A model generated the notes under the pieces. It did no database searches. It saw nothing but the letters and a program-made list of their open reading frames with translations, and was not told the origin of the DNA. Position numbers and translations under genes: made by a program. Positions 26,938 to 35,806 of a stretch of 64,000 bases of DNA are shown one piece after another (the first letter of the stretch is position 1; every line of letters starts with the position of its first letter). Location of the stretch: assembly GCF_002102175.1 (NCBI RefSeq), contig NZ_LQOX01000055.1, positions 124,001 to 188,000 of the forward strand, given 5' to 3'. The stretch is from Mycobacterium gastri (lineage in GTDB: Bacteria > Actinomycetota > Actinomycetes > Mycobacteriales > Mycobacteriaceae).

Positions 26938-27552
26938 ATGACCGGCCCCACCAACGACGCCGATGCCGCAACGCCACACCGTGTCCTGATCGCGGAAGAC
27001 GAAGCGCTCATCCGAATGGACCTCGCCGAAATGCTGCGAGAGGAGGGGTACGACATCGTCGGGGAAGCGGGCGACGGTCAGGAAGCCGTCGAACTGGCCG
27101 AGCGGCACAAGCCCGATCTGGTGATCATGGACGTGAAGATGCCGCGCCGCGACGGGATCGACGCGGCGTCGGAGATCGCCAGTAAGCGCATCGCGCCGAT
27201 CGTGGTGCTCACCGCGTTCAGCCAGCGCGACCTCGTGGAACGCGCCCGCGACGCCGGGGCCATGGCCTATCTGGTGAAGCCCTTCACCGCCAGCGACCTG
27301 ATCCCGGCCATTGAATTGGCCGTCAGCCGGTTCAGCGAGATCACCGCGCTGGAACAAGAAGTGGCGGCGCTGTCCGACCGTCTGGAAACGCGCAAGCTCG
27401 TCGAACGCGCCAAAGGCCTGCTGCAGGCCAAGCAGGGCATGACCGAGCCGGAGGCGTTCAAGTGGATCCAGCGCGCCGCCATGGATCGGCGGACCACCAT
27501 GAAGCGGGTGGCCGAAGTCGTCCTGGAGACCCTGGACACATCTGGCAAGTAG
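26938..27552 (+). CDS. pdtaR: Two-component antitermination response regulator PdtaR
   Basis: 204 residues. The N-terminal receiver domain (about 14-130) has the acidic pair in VLIAEDEALIRMD, the phosphoacceptor Asp in DLVIMDVKMPRRDG, the Thr in VVLTAFS and Lys in AYLVKPF. The C-terminal ANTAR domain (about 145-197) shows KLVERAKGLLQAKQGMTE and the ensuing AFKWIQRAAMDRR helix, which binds paired hairpins in RNA to prevent termination. In mycobacteria it is phosphorylated by PdtaS, encoded elsewhere. ATG 26938 (MTGPTNDAD) is the homologous start; ATG 26929 would add three residues. Corresponds to Rv1626. Confidence 0.94.
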   Translation: MTGPTNDADAATPHRVLIAEDEALIRMDLAEMLREEGYDIVGEAGDGQEAVELAERHKPDLVIMDVKMPRRDGIDAASEIASKRIAPIVVLTAFSQRDLVERARDAGAMAYLVKPFTASDLIPAIELAVSRFSEITALEQEVAALSDRLETRKLVERAKGLLQAKQGMTEPEAFKWIQRAAMDRRTTMKRVAEVVLETLDTSGK

Positions 27553-27579
27553 CCGCCTTGCGCTCAACAGCCGTGCGGC

Positions 27580-27635
27580 GAGCAGACACAGAATCGCACG
27601 GATCCGCGCGGCGGAGTGCGATTCTGTGTCTGCTC
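27580..27635. terminator. 20-bp inverted repeat between convergent genes
   Basis: Perfect 20-base arms (27580-27599 and 27616-27635, beginning GAGCAGACAC) separated by 16 bases, located between the stops of pdtaR (plus) and the thiolase (minus). The RNA hairpin would be very stable in either direction, so a bidirectional terminator is the natural reading, although there is no T-tract. A related half-sequence, GAGCAGACGCACAAAA, occurs at 29301-29316, beyond the other end of the thiolase/DUF35 pair. Confidence 0.7.
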
Positions 27636-27643
27636 CGCAGCGT

Positions 27644-28846
27644 CTAACGCGCCACGATCACCGACGAGCCGTGACCGAACAGGCCCTGGTTCGCGGTGAT
27701 ACCCACCTTCGCGTTGTCCACCTGCCGGCCGGTCGCCTGGCCGCGCAGCTGCCAGGTCAGCTCGCACACCTGGGCGATCGCCTGCGCGGGGATGGCTTCG
27801 CCGAAGCACGCCAGTCCGCCCGAGGGGTTGACCGGGATCCTGCCGCCGATGGTGGTCGCACCACTGCGCAGCAGTGACTCGGCTTCGCCTTTGGCGCACA
27901 GCCCCAGGTGCTCGTACCAGTCGAGTTCCAGCGCGGTAGACAGGTCGTAGACCTCGGCCAGGCTCAAGTCCTCGGGCCCGATGCCGGCCTCCGCGTAGGC
28001 CGCGTCCAGGATCTGATCCTTGAACACCCGGTCGGGTGCCGGTACCGCCGCAGTGGAATCCGTTGCGATATCCGGCAATTCGGGCAAATGCTGGGGGTAC
28101 CGCGGGGTGACCGTGCTGACCGCGCGCACCGACGGCACCCCGTTGAGGGAGCCGAGATGCTCGCGGGCGAACTTCGCGCTGGCCACAATCAGCGCCGCCG
28201 CGCCGTCCGACGTGGCGCAAATGTCCAGCAGCCGCAACGGGTCGGCCACCACCTGGCTGGCGAGCACGTCGTCCACGGACACCTCCTTGCGGAACCGGGC
28301 ATTCGGGTTGTGCAGGCCATGACGGGAGTTCTTGACCTTCACCTGGGCGAAGTCCTCGAGTGTGGCGCCGCAGAGGTCCATCCGCCGCCGCGCCAAGAGC
28401 GCGAAGTACACCGGGTTGGTGGCCCCGATGAGGTGGAACCGCTGCCAGTCGGGATCGTTCTTGCGTTCGCCGCCCACCGGGGCGAAAAAGCCTTTCGGGG
28501 TGGTGTCGGCGCCGATCACCAGCGCCACATCGCAGAAACCGGCCAGGATCTGGGCCCGCGCGCTCTGCAGCGCCTGCGAACCGCTGGCGCACGCGGCGTA
28601 GCTGGAGCTGACCGGCACGCCGTTCCAGCCCAGCTTCTGGGCGAAGGTCGCACCGGCGACGAAGCCCGGATACCCGTTGCGGATGGTGTCGGCACCGGCC
28701 ACCAATTGGATCTGACGCCACTCCAACCCGGCGTCGCGCAGCGCGGCCCGTGCGGCGACCACCCCGTACTCGGTGAAGTCGTTACCCCACTTGCCCCACG
28801 GGTGCATCCCGGCGCCCAGGATGTAGAGCGGTTCGGGCAGGCTCAT
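27644..28846 (-). CDS. Thiolase-like protein (Rv1627c type)
   Basis: 400 residues of the thiolase superfamily, SCP-x/acetyl-CoA acetyltransferase-like branch. The nucleophile Cys lies in SSYAACASGSQAL; the C-terminal half carries NPSGGLACFGEAIPAQ and TANQGLFGHGSSVIVAR. The family cleaves or forms beta-ketoacyl-CoA, and actinobacterial members paired with a DUF35 protein often act in steroid or lipid side-chain metabolism, in some cases as retro-aldolases. The specific reaction here is unknown. ATG 28846 (MSLPEPLYILGAGMHPWGKW) overlaps the upstream DUF35 gene by 4 bases (ATGA), so the two are translated together. Confidence 0.9.
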   Translation of the reverse strand: MSLPEPLYILGAGMHPWGKWGNDFTEYGVVAARAALRDAGLEWRQIQLVAGADTIRNGYPGFVAGATFAQKLGWNGVPVSSSYAACASGSQALQSARAQILAGFCDVALVIGADTTPKGFFAPVGGERKNDPDWQRFHLIGATNPVYFALLARRRMDLCGATLEDFAQVKVKNSRHGLHNPNARFRKEVSVDDVLASQVVADPLRLLDICATSDGAAALIVASAKFAREHLGSLNGVPSVRAVSTVTPRYPQHLPELPDIATDSTAAVPAPDRVFKDQILDAAYAEAGIGPEDLSLAEVYDLSTALELDWYEHLGLCAKGEAESLLRSGATTIGGRIPVNPSGGLACFGEAIPAQAIAQVCELTWQLRGQATGRQVDNAKVGITANQGLFGHGSSVIVAR

Positions 28847-29286
28847 GCTGCGACCCTCCACGCGTAGACGATGCGTTGCACACCGTCGTCGTCGGTGAAC
28901 AGCGCCATGGTGGTCAGCTCCATCTCCATGCCCACTTTCAAGTCGGCCGCCAGCGTGCCTTCGACCACCTTGCCCAGCACGATCAGCCCCTCGTCGGCCA
29001 GCTCCACCGCGGCGACGGCGAACGGCTCGAAAGGGTCCGGCGAGGGATAGGGAGGCGGTGGGGCATAACGGTTTTCGGTGTAGCTCCAGAGCCTTCCGCG
29101 CGTCGAGAGCGCCACGGACTCCAGTGTGTCGCTTTCGCATGACGGGTTGGGGCAGTTGTTCTCGCGGGGCGGAAAGACATAGGTACCGCACTGCGGGCAC
29201 TTGCCGCCGATCAAATGGGCTTTGCCGGTGTCGTCGGTGGAAAACCACCCGTCGATGGCTGGTGCTTGGCTGGTGACCTCGGGCAC
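28843..29286 (-). CDS. DUF35 OB-fold protein with rubredoxin-like zinc ribbon (Rv1628c type)
   Basis: 147 residues: an N-terminal zinc ribbon with two Cys pairs (KCPQCGTYVFPPREN and CPNPSC) and a C-terminal OB-fold (GRLWSYTENRYAPPP, VELADEGLIVLGKV). DUF35 proteins form complexes with thiolase-like partners and help bind acyl-CoA; here the partner gene follows with a 4-base overlap, which supports a two-subunit enzyme. GTG 29286 starts the frame. It is divergent from polA, 93 bases away. Confidence 0.9.
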   Translation of the reverse strand: MPEVTSQAPAIDGWFSTDDTGKAHLIGGKCPQCGTYVFPPRENNCPNPSCESDTLESVALSTRGRLWSYTENRYAPPPPYPSPDPFEPFAVAAVELADEGLIVLGKVVEGTLAADLKVGMEMELTTMALFTDDDGVQRIVYAWRVAA

Positions 29287-29379
29287 CGGCCCAGACTACC
29301 GAGCAGACGCACAAAACTGAAACGTGTTGCAGTTCCGGCGCCGCATACCGCGTCGGACCAGGTGCATAGAGTGTGATCC

Positions 29380-32091
29380 GTGAGCACCGCCAGTGAGGAT
29401 CAGGCCAAGCCGACGTTGATGTTGCTGGATGGCAACTCACTGGCATTTCGGGCGTTCTACGCACTGCCCGCGGAGAACTTCAAGACCCGCGGCGGGCTGA
29501 CCACCAACGCGGTCTACGGCTTCACCGCCATGCTGATCAACCTGCTGCGCGACGAAGCCCCGACGCACATCGCCGCGGCGTTTGACGTCTCCCGCCAGAC
29601 CTTCCGCTCCGAGCGTTACCCCGAGTACAAGGCCAACCGGTCATCGACTCCGGACGAATTTCACGGCCAGATCGACATCACCAAGGAAGTTCTGGGCGCG
29701 CTGGGCATAACTGTCCTCGCCGAACCGGGATTCGAGGCCGACGACATCATCGCGACGCTGGCCACTCAGGCCGAGAAGGAGGGGTATCGGGTGCTGGTCG
29801 TCACCGGCGACCGCGACTCGCTACAACTGGTCAGCGACGACGTGACGGTGCTCTACCCGCGCAAAGGCGTCAGCGAACTGACTCGCTTCACCCCCGAGGC
29901 CGTCGTCGAAAAATACGGGCTCACCCCGGCGCAGTACCCGGACTTCGCCGCGCTGCGCGGCGACCCCAGCGACAACCTGCCCGGCATTCCCGGGGTGGGG
30001 GAGAAGACCGCGACCAAGTGGATCGCCGAATACGGCTCGCTGCAGGGGCTGGTCGACAACGTCGACTCGGTGCGCGGCAAGGTCGGCGACGCGCTGCGCG
30101 CCAACCTGGCCAGCGTGGTGCGCAACCGCGAACTCACCGACCTGGTCCGCGACGTGCCGCTGGCCCAAACCCCGGACACGCTACGGCTGCAGCCCTGGGA
30201 CCGCGACCACATCCACCGGCTCTTCGACGACTTGGAATTTCGGGTGCTGCGCGACCGGCTGTTCGACACCCTGGCCGCTGCTGGGGGGCGGGTACCCGAG
30301 GTCGAGGAGGGGTTCGACGTTCGCGGTGGTGCGCTCGAGCCGGGCACGGTCGCGCAGTGGCTGACCGAGCACGCCAGCGATGGACGTCGCTCCGGCCTGA
30401 CGGTGGTGGGCACTCATCTGCCGTACGGCGGGGACGCAACCGCGCTGGCGATCGCCGCCGCCGACGGGGATGGCGGCTACGTCGACACTTCCACCGTGAC
30501 TCCCGACGACGACGCCGCGCTGGCGGCCTGGCTGGCCGACCCCGCCAAACCCAAGGCGCTGCATGAAGCCAAGATGGCCATTCACGACCTCGCCGGCCGC
30601 GGCTGGACGCTGGACGGCGTCACCTCCGACACCGCGCTGGCGGCCTACCTGGTGCGGCCGGGACAGCGCAGCTTCACCCTCGACGACCTTTCGCTGCGTT
30701 ACCTGCGTCGTGAGCTGCGGGCGGAAACCCCTGAGCAGCAACAGCTTTCACTGCTCGACGACATCGAGGGAGTGGACGACCAGGCGGTCCAGACGGCTAT
30801 TCTGCGCGCCCGGGCCGTGGTGGACCTGGCCGAAGCCCTGGACGCCGAACTGGCCCGCATCGACTCCACCGCCTTGCTGGCCGAGATGGAGCTGCCGGTG
30901 CAGCGGGTGCTGGCCGAGATGGAGCGCGCCGGGATCGCCGTCGACATGCCCATGCTGGCCGAACTGCGAAGCCAATTCGCCGACCAGATCCGCGATGCCG
31001 CCGAGGCCGCATACGCCGTCATCGGCAAGCAGATCAACCTCGGCTCACCCAAGCAGCTGCAGGTGGTGCTGTTCGACGAACTCGGCATGCCGAAGACCAA
31101 GCGGACCAAGACGGGCTACACCACCGACGCGGACGCGCTGCAGGGTCTTTTTGAGAAGACCGGGCACCCTTTTCTGCAGCATCTGCTGGCGCACCGCGAC
31201 GTCACCCGCCTGAAGGTGACCGTCGACGGGCTGCTGAGCGCGGTGGCCTCCGACGGCCGGATTCACACCACGTTCAACCAGACGATCGCGGCCACCGGCC
31301 GGCTTTCGTCTACCGAGCCGAACCTGCAGAACATTCCGATCCGCACCGACGCCGGACGCCAGATCCGCGACGCTTTCGTGGTGGGCGCCGGCTACAGCGA
31401 ACTGATGACCGCCGACTACAGCCAGATCGAGATGCGGATCATGGCGCATCTGTCCCGGGACGAAGGCCTCATCGAAGCCTTCAATACCGGGGAGGATCTG
31501 CACTCATTCGTGGCGTCCCGGGCGTTCGGCGTGCCCATCGACGAAGTGACCGCCGACCTGCGCCGCCGGGTCAAGGCGATGTCGTACGGGCTGGCCTACG
31601 GGTTGAGCGCCTATGGGCTGTCCACCCAGCTGAAGATCTCCACCGAGGAGGCGAAGGTCCAGATGGACCAGTACTTCGCCCGGTTCGGCGGGGTCCGCGA
31701 CTACCTGCACGCCGTCGTCGAGCAGGCCCGCAAGGACGGCTACACCTCGACCGTTCTGGGCCGCCGGCGCTATCTGCCCGAGCTGGACAGCAGCAATCGC
31801 CAGGTGCGTGAGGCCGCCGAGCGGGCGGCGCTCAACGCGCCGATCCAGGGCAGCGCGGCCGACATCATCAAGGTGGCGATGATCGAGGTGGACAAGGCGC
31901 TCACCGAGGCCGGCCTGGCGTCGCGCATGTTGCTTCAGGTGCACGACGAATTGCTGTTCGAAATCGCGCCGGGCGAACGCGAGCAGGTCGAGGCGCTGGT
32001 GCGCGAGAAGATGGGCGGCGCCTACCCGCTGGATGTTCCGTTGGACGTGTCGGTGGGCTTCGGGCGCAGCTGGGATGCCGCGGCTCACTGA
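29380..32091 (+). CDS. polA: DNA polymerase I
   Basis: 903 residues. 5' nuclease domain (about 1-310; DGNSLAFRAFYALP, FEADDIIATLA, VVTGDRDSLQLV, GVGEKTATKW), a degenerate 3'-5' exonuclease-like domain (about 310-490) lacking the catalytic acidic residues, so no proofreading, and a family A polymerase domain: motif A DYSQIEMRIMAHLSRDEG, motif B RRRVKAMSYGLAYGLS, motif C LQVHDELLFEI. It fills gaps after excision repair and removes primers. GTG 29380 sits 7 bases after TAGAGT (29367-29372), which suggests a leaderless mRNA. A GTCGG core lies at PafBC-motif spacing before it, but the match is weak. Confidence 0.96.
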   Translation: MSTASEDQAKPTLMLLDGNSLAFRAFYALPAENFKTRGGLTTNAVYGFTAMLINLLRDEAPTHIAAAFDVSRQTFRSERYPEYKANRSSTPDEFHGQIDITKEVLGALGITVLAEPGFEADDIIATLATQAEKEGYRVLVVTGDRDSLQLVSDDVTVLYPRKGVSELTRFTPEAVVEKYGLTPAQYPDFAALRGDPSDNLPGIPGVGEKTATKWIAEYGSLQGLVDNVDSVRGKVGDALRANLASVVRNRELTDLVRDVPLAQTPDTLRLQPWDRDHIHRLFDDLEFRVLRDRLFDTLAAAGGRVPEVEEGFDVRGGALEPGTVAQWLTEHASDGRRSGLTVVGTHLPYGGDATALAIAAADGDGGYVDTSTVTPDDDAALAAWLADPAKPKALHEAKMAIHDLAGRGWTLDGVTSDTALAAYLVRPGQRSFTLDDLSLRYLRRELRAETPEQQQLSLLDDIEGVDDQAVQTAILRARAVVDLAEALDAELARIDSTALLAEMELPVQRVLAEMERAGIAVDMPMLAELRSQFADQIRDAAEAAYAVIGKQINLGSPKQLQVVLFDELGMPKTKRTKTGYTTDADALQGLFEKTGHPFLQHLLAHRDVTRLKVTVDGLLSAVASDGRIHTTFNQTIAATGRLSSTEPNLQNIPIRTDAGRQIRDAFVVGAGYSELMTADYSQIEMRIMAHLSRDEGLIEAFNTGEDLHSFVASRAFGVPIDEVTADLRRRVKAMSYGLAYGLSAYGLSTQLKISTEEAKVQMDQYFARFGGVRDYLHAVVEQARKDGYTSTVLGRRRYLPELDSSNRQVREAAERAALNAPIQGSAADIIKVAMIEVDKALTEAGLASRMLLQVHDELLFEIAPGEREQVEALVREKMGGAYPLDVPLDVSVGFGRSWDAAAH

Positions 32092-32109
32092 GAGGCAATC
32101 GAGCGCCGA

Positions 32110-32159
32110 GTGTAACGTGGCGGCGGAAAATCGCGCTGAAGTTCGCCGTGGCGTTACAC
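32110..32159. promoter_or_regulatory. Inverted repeat GTGTAACG...CGTTACAC upstream of rpsA
   Basis: Perfect 8-base arms at 32110-32117 and 32152-32159, spaced 34 bases, in the 210-base gap between polA and rpsA. It could be the polA terminator stem, but there is no T-tract and the spacer is long. It could instead be paired sites for a regulator of the rpsA promoter. Evidence is symmetry only. Confidence 0.3.
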
Positions 32160-32301
32160 ACGCGACGGATGGTGCGGTTTGTCCAGCATGTACACCGTCG
32201 AGTAGCCTCGACAGATGCCCGTCGGTGCTCGATGGCGGGTCATACCAACAATTCAACGTCCCAGTCCCTACGACCGACCCTGTCCGGAGCAACCCAACAA
32301 T

Positions 32302-33747
32302 ATGCCGAGTCCCGCCGTCACCTCGCCGCAAGTAGCCGTAAACGACATTGGCTCTTCCGAGGACTTCCTCGCAGCAATAGACAAAACGATCAAGTACTTC
32401 AACGATGGCGACATCGTGGAAGGCACCATCGTCAAAGTGGACCGGGACGAGGTGCTCCTCGACATCGGCTACAAAACCGAAGGGGTCATCCCCGCCCGCG
32501 AACTGTCCATCAAGCACGATGTCGACCCAAACGAGGTCGTTTCCGTCGGCGACAAGGTCGAGGCCCTGGTGCTCACCAAGGAGGACAAAGAGGGCCGGCT
32601 GATCCTGTCCAAGAAGCGCGCCCAGTACGAGCGCGCCTGGGGCACCATCGAGGCGCTCAAGGAGAAGGACGAGGCCGTCAAGGGCACCGTCATCGAGGTC
32701 GTCAAGGGCGGCCTGATCCTCGACATCGGGCTGCGCGGCTTCCTGCCGGCGTCGCTGGTCGAGATGCGCCGGGTCCGCGACCTGCAGCCGTACATCGGCA
32801 AGGAGATCGAAGCCAAGATCATCGAGCTGGACAAGAACCGCAACAACGTGGTCCTGTCGCGGCGGGCCTGGCTGGAGCAGACTCAGTCCGAGGTGCGCAG
32901 CGAGTTCCTCAACAACCTGCAGAAGGGCACCATCCGCAAGGGCGTGGTCTCCTCGATCGTCAACTTCGGCGCCTTCGTCGACCTCGGCGGTGTGGACGGT
33001 CTGGTGCACGTCTCCGAGCTGTCCTGGAAGCACATCGACCACCCGTCCGAGGTGGTTCAGGTGGGCGACGAGGTCACCGTCGAGGTGCTCGACGTGGATA
33101 TGGATCGCGAGCGGGTTTCGTTGTCGCTCAAGGCAACTCAGGAAGACCCGTGGCGCCACTTCGCGCGTACCCACGCGATCGGGCAGATCGTGCCGGGCAA
33201 GGTCACCAAGCTGGTGCCGTTCGGCGCGTTCGTTCGCGTCGAGGAGGGCATCGAAGGGCTGGTGCACATTTCGGAGCTGGCCGAGCGCCACGTCGAGGTG
33301 CCCGACCAGGTGGTTGCCGTCGGCGACGACGCGATGGTCAAGGTCATCGACATCGACCTGGAGCGTCGCCGGATTTCGTTGTCACTCAAGCAGGCCAACG
33401 AGGACTACACCGAGGAGTTCGACCCGGCGAAGTACGGGATGGCCGACAGCTACGACGAGCAGGGCAACTACATCTTCCCCGAGGGCTTCGATCCCGACAC
33501 CAACGAATGGATGGAAGGATTCGACGCGCAGCGCACCGAATGGGAAGCGCGCTACGCCGAGGCCGAGCGGCGGCACAAGATGCATACCGCGCAGATGGAG
33601 AAGTTCGCCGCGGCCGAGGCGGCCGGCCACGGTGGTGGCGAGCAGCCCTCGGGCAGCCCGGCATCGACCGAGAAGGCCGCGGGCGGGTCACTGGCCAGCG
33701 ACGCCCAGCTGGCCGCGCTGCGGGAAAAACTCGCCGGCAACGCTTAG
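32302..33747 (+). CDS. rpsA: 30S ribosomal protein S1
   Basis: 481 residues, same as M. tuberculosis RpsA: four S1 RNA-binding domains (starting near GDIVEGTIVKVD, KGTVIEVVKGGLILDI, KGVVSSIVNFGAFVDLGG and PGKVTKLVPFGAFVRVEEG) and a flexible C-terminal tail rich in Ala and Glu ending LREKLAGNA. It brings mRNA to the ribosome and helps trans-translation; it has been debated as a target of pyrazinoic acid through this tail. ATG 32302 (MPSPAVTSPQVAV) is the homologous start although the frame is open upstream. coaE follows after 6 bases. Confidence 0.96.
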   Translation: MPSPAVTSPQVAVNDIGSSEDFLAAIDKTIKYFNDGDIVEGTIVKVDRDEVLLDIGYKTEGVIPARELSIKHDVDPNEVVSVGDKVEALVLTKEDKEGRLILSKKRAQYERAWGTIEALKEKDEAVKGTVIEVVKGGLILDIGLRGFLPASLVEMRRVRDLQPYIGKEIEAKIIELDKNRNNVVLSRRAWLEQTQSEVRSEFLNNLQKGTIRKGVVSSIVNFGAFVDLGGVDGLVHVSELSWKHIDHPSEVVQVGDEVTVEVLDVDMDRERVSLSLKATQEDPWRHFARTHAIGQIVPGKVTKLVPFGAFVRVEEGIEGLVHISELAERHVEVPDQVVAVGDDAMVKVIDIDLERRRISLSLKQANEDYTEEFDPAKYGMADSYDEQGNYIFPEGFDPDTNEWMEGFDAQRTEWEARYAEAERRHKMHTAQMEKFAAAEAAGHGGGEQPSGSPASTEKAAGGSLASDAQLAALREKLAGNA

Positions 33748-33753
33748 TCGCCG

Positions 33754-34977
33754 ATGCTGCGCATCGGACTCACCGGCGGCATCGGCGCCGGCAAGTCGGT
33801 GCTGTCCACCACGTTCGCGCAGTGCGGTGGAATCATCGTCGACGGGGATGTACTGGCCCGCGAGGTAGTCGAGCCGGGCACCGAGGGACTTGCGGCACTG
33901 GTCGACGCCTTCGGCGACGACATTCTGCTGCCTAGCGGGGCGCTGGATCGACCGGCGTTGGCCGCCAAGGCGTTTCGCGATGACGAGGCGCGGACGAAAC
34001 TCAACGGGATCGTTCATCCGCTGGTGGCCCGCCGCCGCGCCGAGATCATCGCGGCGGTGGCGCAGGATGCGGTGGTCGTCGAAGACATTCCGCTGCTGGT
34101 CGAATCGGGGATGGCGCCGCTGTTCCCGCTGGTGGTGATCGTGCACGCCGACGCCGAACACCGGGTGGCACGGCTGGTCGAGCAACGCGGGATGTCCGAA
34201 GCGGACGCCCGCGCCCGGATCGCCGCGCAGGCCACCGACGAGCAGCGCCGTGAAGTCGCCGATGTCTGGCTGGACAACTCGGGCAGCGTGGACGCTTTGG
34301 TCGAGCGGGCCCGCGACGTCTGGTACAACCGGATACTGCCGTTCGCCCACAACCTCAGCGAGCGTCGGATCGTCCGCCCCCCGGCACGGCTGGTGCCGGC
34401 CGATCCGAGTTGGCCGGACCAGGCCCGCCGCATCGTCAACCGGCTCAGGATGGCCGCCGGCCACCGGGCGCTGCGAGTGGACCACATCGGGTCCACCGCC
34501 GTGCCGGACTACTGCGCCAAGGACGTCATCGACATCCAGATCACCGTCGAATCACTGGCAGCGGCCGACGAACTCACCGAGTCGTTACTGTCCGCCGGTT
34601 ATCCGCGTCTGGAGCACATCACCCGGGACGTCGCCAAAGCCGATGCGCGCAGCACCGTGGACCACTTCGACCACACTTCGGATGCTACGTTGTGGCACAA
34701 GCGCTTTCACGCTTCCGCAGATCCGGGGCGGCCGACGAACGTACATATCCGGGTGGACGGTTGGCCCAATCAGCAGTTCGCGCTGTTATTCGTGGACTGG
34801 CTACGGGCCAACCCCGGTGTGCGGGCCGACTACCTGTCGCTCAAGCGGGCCGCCGAGCAGAGCGCGGCATCAGGGGCCGGCGACATCGCGCACTACGTGA
34901 CGGCCAAAGAGCCGTGGTTTCTCGACGCTTACCGGCGGGCGTGGGACTGGGCCGATTCCGTCGGCTGGCGCCCGTAA
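33754..34977 (+). CDS. coaE: Dephospho-CoA kinase fused to GrpB/UPF0157 domain
   Basis: 407 residues. Residues 1-200 are dephospho-CoA kinase, last step of CoA synthesis: P-loop LTGGIGAGKSVLS, DGDVLAREV, HPLVARRRAEI and VVVIVHADAEHRVARLVEQRG. Residues about 215-390 are a UPF0157/GrpB nucleotidyltransferase-like domain with LRVDHIGSTAVPDYCAKDVIDIQI. The fusion is normal in mycobacteria, where the second domain has been reported to aid folding of the kinase rather than catalysis. It lies 6 bases after rpsA and is probably co-transcribed with it. Confidence 0.95.
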   Translation: MLRIGLTGGIGAGKSVLSTTFAQCGGIIVDGDVLAREVVEPGTEGLAALVDAFGDDILLPSGALDRPALAAKAFRDDEARTKLNGIVHPLVARRRAEIIAAVAQDAVVVEDIPLLVESGMAPLFPLVVIVHADAEHRVARLVEQRGMSEADARARIAAQATDEQRREVADVWLDNSGSVDALVERARDVWYNRILPFAHNLSERRIVRPPARLVPADPSWPDQARRIVNRLRMAAGHRALRVDHIGSTAVPDYCAKDVIDIQITVESLAAADELTESLLSAGYPRLEHITRDVAKADARSTVDHFDHTSDATLWHKRFHASADPGRPTNVHIRVDGWPNQQFALLFVDWLRANPGVRADYLSLKRAAEQSAASGAGDIAHYVTAKEPWFLDAYRRAWDWADSVGWRP

Positions 34978-34986
34978 CGCCGCGGG

Positions 34987-35406
34987 TCAGGTGCCGGGCA
35001 GCGGGGCGCCGCACTGCAGTACCCCGCTCAGGGGATCACTGTTGCCCGGCTTCGGCCTGACGAACTGGTCGACTTGGGTGGCGACGTTGTCGTCGACGTC
35101 GATTTCGCAGTGGACATTCGCCGAGTAGGGCCAGTGCAGCGACACCTGCATCCCTGCCTGCTGCGGATCGGCCAGTACCTCGTTGGCCTCGAACACGTTG
35201 CCGGGCATCGGGCTCAGCGGGGCGGTGGATGTCTGGCCGTCGTTGAGCACGAAGGTGGCCTGACTACCGGGTGCGACACCGTCGATCCTGGCGATGTAGG
35301 TGACGTTGTGGAGGTCGGCCAGCGCGGTCGCGGGGTCTAGTTGTGAGCCGACCGCGACGGCCGTCACGGCGGCGATCGTAGACCATTTCTGCGTGGTGGA
35401 ACTCAT
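34987..35406 (-). CDS. Small exported protein of unknown function
   Basis: 139 residues. A signal peptide (hydrophobic WSTIAAVTAVAVGS, likely cleavage after ATALA) leads into a beta-rich mature domain of about 105 residues containing HNVTYIARIDGVAPGSQATF and HWPYSANVHCEIDVDD, with two cysteines that could pair. I recognise the look of a mycobacterial secreted-protein family with Rv numbers I cannot assign. No lipobox is present, so a soluble secreted or periplasmic protein is likely. It converges on coaE. Confidence 0.7.
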   Translation of the reverse strand: MSSTTQKWSTIAAVTAVAVGSQLDPATALADLHNVTYIARIDGVAPGSQATFVLNDGQTSTAPLSPMPGNVFEANEVLADPQQAGMQVSLHWPYSANVHCEIDVDDNVATQVDQFVRPKPGNSDPLSGVLQCGAPLPGT

Positions 35407-35467
35407 ATCGATGACGATACGCCCGGTGTGCGGGTCACCCAGCGGATCGCACGTTTGGCGAAATCCG

Positions 35468-35758
35468 TCACGACGAGTTGTCCAACTTGGCGCCGGATAG
35501 CACCGATTCGGGTTGGCTCAGCCCGAGTTTGGGCCGTGCGCCGGCGTCGCCGTGCGGAACGGCGTCGTTGCGTTTGGTCAGGAGCCAGGTCTCGTCCTCG
35601 CCCTCGCGGATCCGGGTGAGCGCGTAGCCGCGCCACAGTGTCCGGCCGTGCAGGTGGAACCGAAGATGGCCGCGCTGGCGGTACCGTCCTCCTGGTACGC
35701 CGCGGCGCACGGTGATGGCGCCGGGTAGCCCTATGCGCCGGTATCCGGTCAGTTGCAT
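35468..35758 (-). CDS. Hypothetical protein
   Basis: 96 residues, not recognised. Basic and beta-like N-terminal half (VRRGVPGGRYRQRGHLRFHLHGRTLWRGYALTRIREGEDE) and a polar tail. ATG 35758. The competing overlapping frame on the same strand is a low-complexity Arg/Pro string and looks like noise, whereas this one has a balanced composition. It lies between the exported protein and the DUF402 gene on the same strand. Confidence 0.4.
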   Translation of the reverse strand: MQLTGYRRIGLPGAITVRRGVPGGRYRQRGHLRFHLHGRTLWRGYALTRIREGEDETWLLTKRNDAVPHGDAGARPKLGLSQPESVLSGAKLDNSS

Positions 35759-35806
35759 ACGACACGGATACCCGCGATGGCCGCAATGACCCGCAGCGGC
35801 CGGCGA

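Noticed and set aside
27644-29464. 606-residue thiolase with a long N-terminal extension
   Set aside because: The extension is out-of-frame reading of the DUF35 gene; the ATGA overlap and family alignment support the start at 28846.
31504-33291. A 595-codon open frame on the minus strand across polA/rpsA, and similar long frames opposite uvrB (37535-39550) and uvrA (44279-45973)
   Set aside because: High-GC mycobacterial genes generate long antisense frames. These mirror well-conserved sense genes, have His/Gln/Arg/Gly-rich compositions and no recognisable domains.
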